Source: Isoetes taiwanensis (taxonomy: Eukaryota; Streptophyta; Lycopodiopsida; Isoetales; Isoetaceae). From it: a stretch of 64,000 nt of DNA. Shown here one piece after another: positions 54,333-64,000 of the stretch. Positions within the stretch are counted from its first letter, which is position 1, and every line of letters begins with the position of its first letter. A program made the position numbers and the translations under genes. A model generated the notes under the pieces. That model was not told the origin of the DNA. It saw only the letters and a list, made by a program, of their open reading frames with translations, and made no database searches. Location of the stretch: the NCBI GenBank assembly GCA_021234155.1, contig JAJEKV010000321.1:250001-314000 (forward strand), written 5' to 3'.

Positions 54333-54838
54333 GAACTTATGAAAGCATAGGGAGATCATTATAATAGGGAGATCATTATAGAGAAGTAATGCCAATCAGC
54401 TTTCAAAGTTTTCTTTGCAAGAACTATCTGGATATAGCATAGACGTTTTATTTGTTTTGCACCATTTCTGCTCTGAATCTGAAAAATATACACCTAAGAT
54501 CATTTGTAGATCTTTCTCCAACCTTTCCAACGCATGTTCTCGCACCGAAAATGGAGCTTGTTTATGGGAGTTATGCCCATTTTTCTGATGAGGTCTAAAA
54601 TAAATTTAAACTATCCTAAATTGAACAGCGAGCAAAAGAAAGGGGCGCATCTAGAAATAGTGCGCCTGAGACATAAGCTCTTGCACACAAGTAGACATAA
54701 CCTCTTGCACACAAGTAGAAGCGCCATCAAGCTGTAGTTCCCACCTCATCATCAATGAATCGGCCGCGTGATTAACCGAGAGATCGATTTTTCAAAACCC
54801 TCTTAGATATTTCAAAAGCACGGCCATGTTGAATAAAG

Positions 54839-55370
54839 TTAACAAAGTGGCGTCCAGCTGATATATGGCCTGAACCGGTAAGCTGTCCACGAACTGGTAG
54901 AAGCGGTAGGTATGTCAAAAACTACAAATGCCTCTATAAGTGAACCACAATCGGCATACATACCAATTAGGGAGTTGCCAAGAGATAAATTGCTTTCAAA
55001 CCCCTTGGGATAAGGTGAGAGTGGATTTCTCGACCCTTCTCTATGGCTCCTATGCTCCCGCAAAGGTTTAGACTGGCGACCAAGATGACATCATCGGAGA
55101 AAACATCCTCGGGTTCATTTCTTCAAATAACTTCATTGCTTTGTGTCCAAACTCACCTTCAACAAAACCCACCATAATTTGTGTCCAAGAGACACATCAT
55201 CTCGAAGCTGGAAGCTTGTCAAAGATCTCCCAGGCAATCCCGAATGTTCAAGCATGAAAGGGCCCCACGCTTCTGAGACGAAATTTAGGGCAGGGGAAAA
55301 GCGTTACCTTCGGCTTTGTGGCGACCAAATTCGTCCTGGCCTTCCTTTACCAAGGAATTTGCATTGAGTA
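54839..55370 (-). pseudogene. pentatricopeptide repeat (PPR) protein fragment
   Basis: Minus-strand PPR repeats are visible: IFDKLPASRDDVS, then IMVGFVEGEFGHKAMKLFEE (about 55200-55110), then a DDVILVASLNLCGSIGAIEKG-type segment (about 55090-55030), then NLSLGNSLIGMYADCGSLIE followed by AFVVFDIP (54985-54900). They fit the 31-36-residue PLS-type units of plant organelle RNA-processing proteins. At least two frameshifts occur, one near 55100. No DYW or E domain was found before the frame is lost at 54839. Plant PPR genes are often intron-less, so this may be a broken gene body. Confidence 0.6.
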
Positions 55371-56507
55371 TAATCTCATAGTGATTTTTTACGGTGGAAT
55401 ATCGTTTATCGGCATCTCAAAATTTCCTTTGGAAACATAATAAAACCTTTCGGCTGACCAAATATCAAAGTACCATGGAACCAGAAGAGCAAAGAACAAA
55501 AATGAAAAAATTGTCAATAGGCGGTTTACACTGTAAGCCTAGTTCGTCATTAGGAAAGATAAACATTAATGTGAAAGGCTTAAGTTTTAAAACCCAAAGT
55601 AAAATTGTCACCAAGTTGAAGCCGAAATCCATTTTCCCGGATACTAAATAAACCCGACCCACCCTATTTCGGTCGAATCCGGCAAAAGCTGGTCACCCGT
55701 TTAGGGTTCCCATACAAATCCGAACATCGCATCCCATACAAATCGAGCATCGCTTGCGAGAACCCAATCAGGATCAATGCGGGCACTCCTTTTTTAAACA
55801 ATCCCGCCATATCATCTTTATTTGTAAATAGAAACAAAATGCCGCATTTCATCATAATAGAGGACCCGAACTTTACCTTAGAGGCCATGGCGACTAGTTG
55901 GTCTTGGGGGAGGCGGAGAAGAGCAATGCTACACATCAATGGGTCTAGATAAAATGGATGGCCGATATGAAAAGCCCCAAATAAAGGGCTTTTCATATTA
56001 ACAATAATTAATGATGCTTAATTCTTTGCCGATTGCCACCTCACCCCATATTAAATGTAATACAATTTCCTTACATTTCCTTGCACATCCAATATTTAAT
56101 AAACATTAAATATAAAATGCCCTAATTCGGGATGGACGGTCTACATAAAAAGCCCCAATTGAATCCCTAGATCTAACGGGCCACATCAAAAGCCCCAAAT
56201 AAAGGGGGCTGCTTGGGGTTGTTTGAAGTGTCACCGTCTGAACCGTCCATCTTAGAGATGGACGGCCGAGATCAATCTATTAACAATTTCCTTGCACCTT
56301 CCTTAACCTTAAAATCAAGGGCCACGATTTCTCACGTGCCGTCGGCGGCCCGTGGGATGGGGTGCATGCCCCATCCATGCCCCATGCATGCCCCCATCAA
56401 ATCCAAAGGGCTATTGTCGCGACACCTCAGAAAATCGACGGCCAGGATGAATCTCTACAAACTTTCAACCCCCCATAGGACCCATAATATAATTGTATAT
56501 ATATAAT

Positions 56508-56510
<3 letters not shown>
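55371..56510. repeat. degenerate repeat with GCCCCATGCATGCCCC words
   Basis: Contains TAAAGGGCTTTTCATATTA, two AAAAGCCCCAA strings (56138 and 56189) and the GGTGCATGCCCCATCC region (56361-56400). The latter is shared with 60216-60265 and, inverted, with 60540-60590. Short frames at 55394 and 55664-55996 lack family resemblance. This looks like one half of the inverted repeat family seen at 60.0-60.9 kb. Confidence 0.55.
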
Positions 56511-56552
<42 letters not shown>

Positions 56553-56600
56553 AGTGTTTGTAATATGACGGAGTGTATCAAGTCGCCTGGTCAATCGTTG
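56511..56600 (+). repeat. (TA)n tract with CAAGTGTTTGTAATATG flank
   Basis: The TA run (56511-56550) is followed by a diverged version of the CAAGTATTTGTACTATG edge found at 46826 and 3832. It marks another copy of the same repeat edge. Confidence 0.75.
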
Positions 56601-57198
56601 TCGAAATTTCTGTCTGAGGAATTTACAATGAAGATCTTAGCAAAGAGTTTTATTTATCTATATTAATGATCTTATTGGGTAAAAACAAATAGAAAAGCAG
56701 GGTTTTTTGCCACCCCTTTAATGTAGACGGCATATCCTCCTATATATGAGTGCATTCCTCTTGCTAAATTTGACTTAAACTCGCGTTGTTCACCACGAAA
56801 TCCAACCAATACTGTAATCTAAAGCGTTTCGGGGTCCCATGCAAAAGTTCCCCATGAAGGAAAGCTCCCTGATTTTGCCAAATGATAAAAGCTTTTAACA
56901 AAATTAGTTCGTATCGATGTATAAGGCAATTTTAAAAAAGTAGCTACCATCTAAAGGATATCTTAAGCTTGTGATCATCCAACTAAAAGTGTAGTGGAAC
57001 TGAAAGCGAGTGTCGGCTTTGCAGAGATATGTAGATTTCCAAGTTCATGGTAGATATGCAATGGACTCAAAACTCAATAAGCATACCTATCGATGTGATA
57101 AAGAAATTTTTTAATAGATCGCTAAAATTCCAGAGAATAGATCCTATTATTGATATGAGGGCTAGGGAGTAGTTCCATAATAGTCAATAGGTCTTTCT
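56601..57198. other. no gene recognised
   Basis: AT-rich sequence between a repeat edge and the LRR-like fragment. It may contain the lost 5' part of that receptor gene, but no open frame supports this. Confidence 0.35.
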
Positions 57199-57603
57199 AT
57201 GTCACAAGTTGCCATCTGTGTGGCACTATACCAAAGAATATTATTAAGACTACTGGACTATCTGGATCTTAGTAACAACAAATTGTATGGCAGGATTCCC
57301 ATGGGGTTTCAAAACCTTGTTCAACTTATATATTTGCACCTTTGTGAGGCAGACTTAAGTTTTCTCAATGTCTCCAATAATCATCTAAGGGATTCATTTC
57401 AAGAAATTTCTCATCAGAGACGTTTGTTCAAAATGACGAGCTCTGTGGTCATGTGCTCTATCTCCATTGCAAAGGCTACATCTATAACTGTCATTGTTGT
57501 TGGAAACACAGTTGTGCTCTTCAGTTTAATCTTTGTTCCTTTAAGGTGCCATTTTCTCAAAAAATGCCATGTCCAAGATAACAGAGAAAACCAAGTTGCC
57601 TGA
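57199..57603 (+). pseudogene. leucine-rich-repeat receptor-like fragment
   Basis: The frame reads LLDYLDLSNNKLYGRIPMGF, then NLVQLIYLHL and LSFLNVSNNHL, which are plant extracellular LRR units (LxxLxLSxNxLxGxIP). A second frame carries NDELCGHVL, matching the G/N-x-x-LCG motif that closes LRR receptor ectodomains. A hydrophobic stretch, ITVIVVGNTVVLFSLIFV, resembles the membrane span, followed by Arg and Lys. No kinase domain follows. Only about three LRRs and the membrane region survive, with at least one frameshift. Confidence 0.6.
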
Positions 57604-58860
57604 ACCTGAAATCAACATTTATTCTTATCAATGAGCAGAATGAGACAACCACTGAGCATAAACGTGCCCGGCAACATAGATTAACATGGCAAGTCAAAAC
57701 TGTAAAGATACATAAATAATCTCCAGAAGACTGACTCCCATGCCAAATAATTGTTCCCCAATCAAATTAATAGCTTCTATTATGTGTATCCCATTTTTTA
57801 CGCTTATTTGCCAACGAATTTTGCATGTCCTCAACTTAAACATCTTGATATCTCCATTGAAATAACATATGCCAAATAATTGTTCCCCAGTCAAATAATT
57901 GTTCCCCAATCAAATTAACAGCTGAATCAGCAATTGTCTTGCTCCCAAATCGATTGACACACATTGTTCCCTTACTTGCTGTTGAATCAGCATTTTACCG
58001 GGTGCTTAAAGGAAAACAAAAAACAAAACAATAGTAAAAAGAAAAAGAAAGAAATCTCTAAAATTACGAAAAGACCAAGAGGACCCCATGCTTTCTTTAT
58101 GTCTAGTATATCAGTCATAGACAAACATGACTATTTTACACGCAACGTCCAGACTTCATTGCTATTTGAAACAACATAGGTTGGAACACCCCATACATAT
58201 CCAACGCATTAAAGAAAAAGTGGATGCACTGATAATGCATGCACAATTTCAACACTTAATCACATTCCTAGACTAAGTTATAAAAAACAAACTTAATGTC
58301 ATTGGAAGAGAATATAGGCATTGATACTTCTATTCTTCAGAAATGCAGGCCTTCAGAATAATAATGGTGGCAAATTGGACACAAATTTGACCACAAATAG
58401 AGAGATGACATAGTCATTTATTTGGCAGCAGAGTTTACACCATAGCAACATATTGATCTATGCTCAGCCCACCATAAGGGTTTCTTCCAGCTCTGGCCAT
58501 GGTTGCGCATGAAGATCCCCTGGTATAACCATAAATATTACATGCACCAAAGATCTGAATGGAAAACCTACTACAGCTTAGTGCTAATGAACAACATCAA
58601 ACAATCTTCTCCGTCCTAATCTTCATACAAAAGCAACAATTAAAACAGGGATTGTGAGGCAACTTCAAATAAACTATTATAGAGGCAACTTCAAATAAAC
58701 TATTATAAGTCTACTTCATCCAAATCCCTGAAATGTATAGCTCGCTTGCTCTAGACCATTACAAATGCAGTCAACTGAAATTAATGTACATGCATACATT
58801 AAAAGGACTGGTTTTCATTGCTTTATTTTGTTGGCAATAAAATCAGCTCTACTATGTGCA
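57604..58860. other. no gene recognised
   Basis: AT-rich DNA. TTGTTCCCCAATCAAATTAA-type strings repeat three times (57750, 57880, 57900) and a GAGGCAACTTCAAATAAACT string occurs twice (58657 and 58682). No coding support. Confidence 0.4.
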
Positions 58861-59900
58861 TTTATCCATAGGATTCAAGAACGATAGTTTCTAAGCCCAC
58901 TTTTTCTTTTTCTAGTGCCATTGTTAAAGCCAGACCTATTTGCCTGCTGCACTTGCTTGTGCAATTTACAGAAGTAAAAATGGAACTGGCACTTGTGAGC
59001 TTTGCATTCAATGTAACATCTGCCACTAGAAACTGATGTCCAGGACTGGTCAGTAACCTCGCTTTGTCCTTGCATCTAGTTCTTAGTCTTCCCTCTTTAA
59101 TTAAAGGTCGATTGATCAACTTGTTTTAGATTTAAGACATACCTGGCTCCGATGGCTTGAGTACAGCATGGATGCTCTTATTACTGCCACCACATTAGCA
59201 GCATATGGCAGAAATGTTTGAAATAGTTGCTCAGCACATGCATCCAGCATGCTCATGAAGGCTACGGAATTTGATCGTAGACCAATTTTTCCACTTCTCA
59301 AAATGGTTGCAGAGTCTCAACCAAATCTATGTGTCGGACCAACACTGCCACAAGACTTAATAAGCTTTAGAGAAATCCAATGACAAATCAAGATAGGCAC
59401 ATCGAACCATGCTGACCTTCCTTCAATAATATGTAAAAGGTTTTGTGCAGACTCTTCTGGCATCTTAAAGAAAATAATGTGAAGAAATCTGCTTGAATCT
59501 GCCCGTCGATTCATCCTGCACAGGGCAGAGCAAAACAGCAAGGCACATTACAAACCACATTATTAATCCATCGTCAAAAGTTTTGGCAAAAAGACCAAAA
59601 CCAACCAAAATGTGGCCCCAGATCCGGCAGACCAAACCAAGAATCGCCGCTGCTAGCCTAATCTTTTTCATTAAGTGGTGTAAGGATCCTGGAAAAGAAG
59701 CTGTCTGGTAACAGCGCCCAACCTATTTGTAAGCTCCAAAACCTACTCCTGCTCATTAAAAGAAAGATCATCGACTTCACGCCCTGCCTGAGCGCCCAAA
59801 AGACGACGCCCCTGTACACAAGAAACCCACAAGAAGCAAGAATCATGAAGAAAACCCCAAAAAAGAAGGGCGCCCAAGAACATTTTCCTTCCCATGACTC
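58861..59900 (-). other. possible spliced minus-strand transcript, unrecognised
   Basis: Several minus-strand open stretches carry plausible splice sites. One ends SSHRSQ before GTATGTC at 59142. It is preceded by MNRRADSSRFLHIIFFKMPE (59516 downward) and RSGKIGLRSNSVAFMSMLDA (about 59300). A more GC-rich start region (59720-59900) could be the 5' exon. No family is recognised and in-frame stops occur, so this may be an old gene or a long non-coding RNA. Confidence 0.25.
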
Positions 59901-60039
59901 CGGCGGAGGCCATTAGATCGCCCGAATGGAAAGATTCGAAGGTGGAGAGGTGGGATGTGAAAAAATGGGAAGGCCGAATGCAAGCTCGGCTATGGTGCCT
60001 CAGCTCCGGAGTGATGCATCCTCGAAAACTTCAGAGTAA

Positions 60040-60860
60040 ATGCGGTGCCACCTCACCCTCGATATTAATAAATGATGCCAACTAAAAAATTATATTAATA
60101 AATGCTTAATTCCTTATGCGCCACCTCAACCCTCCCTATTAGTTGTCGTGCAATTTCTTTGCACTTTCCTCAAGCCTAAATCAATGGCCATGATTCAACT
60201 TCCCCCTATCCGACGGTCCAGGCATGTGGTGCATGCCCTCATGTATGCCCATGCATGCCCATCAGATCGGAGGGCCACAACTGCGCCACCTCAAAATTTG
60301 GACGACCAAGATTTGTGTCTATATACACCTAAAGGGCGATGCCCCCCATCCGATATATCTATAAATATATCATTTGATATATATATATCATGATATATAT
60401 AAAATTATTCTATGTGTGCATTGAAAACGATATACCCATGGTGTATATGATATGTTCAAAATATGTAACACGATTCTCTACCGTCGGATTGGGGGCATTG
60501 ATTGAGTGACGTGACGTGAGCCATTGGATTATGGATGAGTCATGCATGGGGCATGCATGGCCATGCATGAGGGCATGCAACATATCCCTGGACCATCGGA
60601 TCAAAAGGGGAGGCAAAATCATGGCCCTTGATTTTTATAAGGAAGGTGCAAGGAAGCTTCCTCAAAAGTGGATTTGGTGCAACCAATCTTAACCGTTAGA
60701 TCAAAGGGGGGAGGAGAAATCCTAGCCATTTATTTTCTTATTAAATTAGAATTCTTTATATTAAAGGAGGTGAGGTGGCACCCTTTATTTAATGAAAAGA
60801 TAGTGAGGTGGCAACTCATTAAATTATGAAGCTTTCTTGGAAGCTTCTTTTTTTGCATCG
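60040..60860. repeat. inverted repeat with GCATGC-rich arms around a TA-rich centre
   Basis: The left arm (60040-60340) contains TTAATAAATGCTTAATTCC, then GCACTTTCCTC, CCGACGGTCC and GGTGCATGCCCTCATG. The right arm (60480-60850) carries the same words reversed: GGGCATGCAT, CCATCGGATC, AGGAAGGTGCAAGGAAGC and TGAGGTGGCAACTCATTAA. The centre (60355-60420) is ATATATC-rich. The arms are imperfect. Related single arms lie at 56030-56450. Confidence 0.7.
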
Positions 60861-60959
60861 CCTTCAAACGACTTTATCTTGCGATGGATGTCTCGGATCA
60901 AAGTGAGACCCATGCCGTTGGATTCCTCTTATCAAATGCTTTCCAATGAGTAGTGGTTT

Positions 60960-63575
<2,616 letters not shown>

Positions 63576-63579
63576 CTCT

Positions 63580-63601
63580 GGGGAGGGGAGGGGAGGGAGG
63601 G
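63580..63601 (+). other. G-rich tract, potential G-quadruplex
   Basis: Five runs of three or four G, each separated by one A, lie within 22 bp. This satisfies the usual G3+N1-7 quadruplex rule. Local sequence to 63710 is also GC-rich and different from the rest of the window. Confidence 0.7.
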
Positions 63602-64000
63602 CATTAGCATACGGCCTCCCGGAGGGAGCACTTGTGAGGAAAGGCTGTCTCAACAACCTCTTGGGGGGGCCGTCTCCTAGGGTCTGGCCTCTCCCCCTCT
63701 AGGGGCCGACCACTCAAAGTCCCCGACGGTGTTGAATGGGGAAGGGTGCCAAACTCTTTAAGTTCTTGAAGTTCCTCTGTTATATCCTTTGCTAAACTCC
63801 CTACCAAAAATTTCAATGATTGTCATGTTTATCCCCAAAAATCCTAGTCATCTCGTCAAATGTAATTAGTAGACTCGGCTATTGGAAGACATATTGCCTC
63901 GGAAGTCATCGGAGTTGGTTAAAAAGCATGCAAAGAACATCTTTGATCAATCTTTTTCAGAATTCATAATCCACGAAACGTTGGGTTGCATTTATAGTCC
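63602..64000. other. GC-rich then AT-rich tail, no gene recognised
   Basis: 63602-63720 is GC-rich, with GGCCTCCCGGAGGGAGC and GGGGGGGCCGTCTCC. Short open frames on both strands lack family resemblance. It could be the start of a gene or repeat that continues beyond the window. Confidence 0.3.

Noticed and set aside
55394-55996. Upstream exons of the PPR gene
   Set aside because: Open frames here do not show the PPR residue pattern, and the region shares words with the GCATGC-rich repeat family.

Overview
The window looks like repeat-rich nuclear DNA of a land plant with a large genome. The evidence is AT-rich sequence, GT-AG introns, a plant-type Ty3/gypsy element, a CACTA element whose TNP2 transposase carries DUF4218/DUF4216-like tails, a Helitron, pentatricopeptide and LRR-receptor remnants, and very long (TA)n tracts. 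There are no bacterial-style operons. A fern, lycophyte or gymnosperm is possible, but nothing here fixes the species.

Layout. 1-6.5 kb holds a partial exon, a broken OBG-type GTPase fragment and a small two-exon membrane-protein gene on the minus strand. 6.7-13.5 kb holds a multi-exon gene for an unusual reverse transcriptase-like protein. Its N-terminal exons are followed by a large unrecognised module and then an RT domain with motifs A, B and YIDD. An in-frame TAG separates motif A from motif B. 13.5-16.2 kb is a large inverted repeat bounded by (TA)n. 16.2-18.7 kb is a near-identical second copy of the 5' part of the RT gene, without the RT.

18.7-46.8 kb is a nest of mobile elements. 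Repeat units bounded by (TA)n, containing AGATTCT-rich DNA and a tRNA-like Pol III promoter, were split by a Ty3/gypsy element (19511-44587, minus orientation, TSD ATCTT). That element was itself hit twice. A 13.3-kb CACTA element (21745-35083, TSD TGC) sits inside its integrase, and a 2,989-bp Helitron (41162-44150, A^T target) sits inside its 5' LTR. The CACTA carries a TNP2 transposase gene, a SET-domain gene, a divergent TnpA-like gene and captured pieces of an ABCG/PDR transporter and an armadillo-like protein.

46.8-64 kb is mostly degenerate repeats: a 540-bp tandem duplication, inverted GCATGC-rich repeats, AGATTCC-type arrays, and PPR and LRR-receptor fragments.

A pattern runs through the whole window. 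Duplicated segments often differ exactly where one copy reads CTG or CAG and the other reads a CG-containing or shortened string. These are the symmetric CHG methylation sites of plants, so systematic base-calling error at methylated sites is a serious possibility. Some of the frameshifts called below may therefore not be real.
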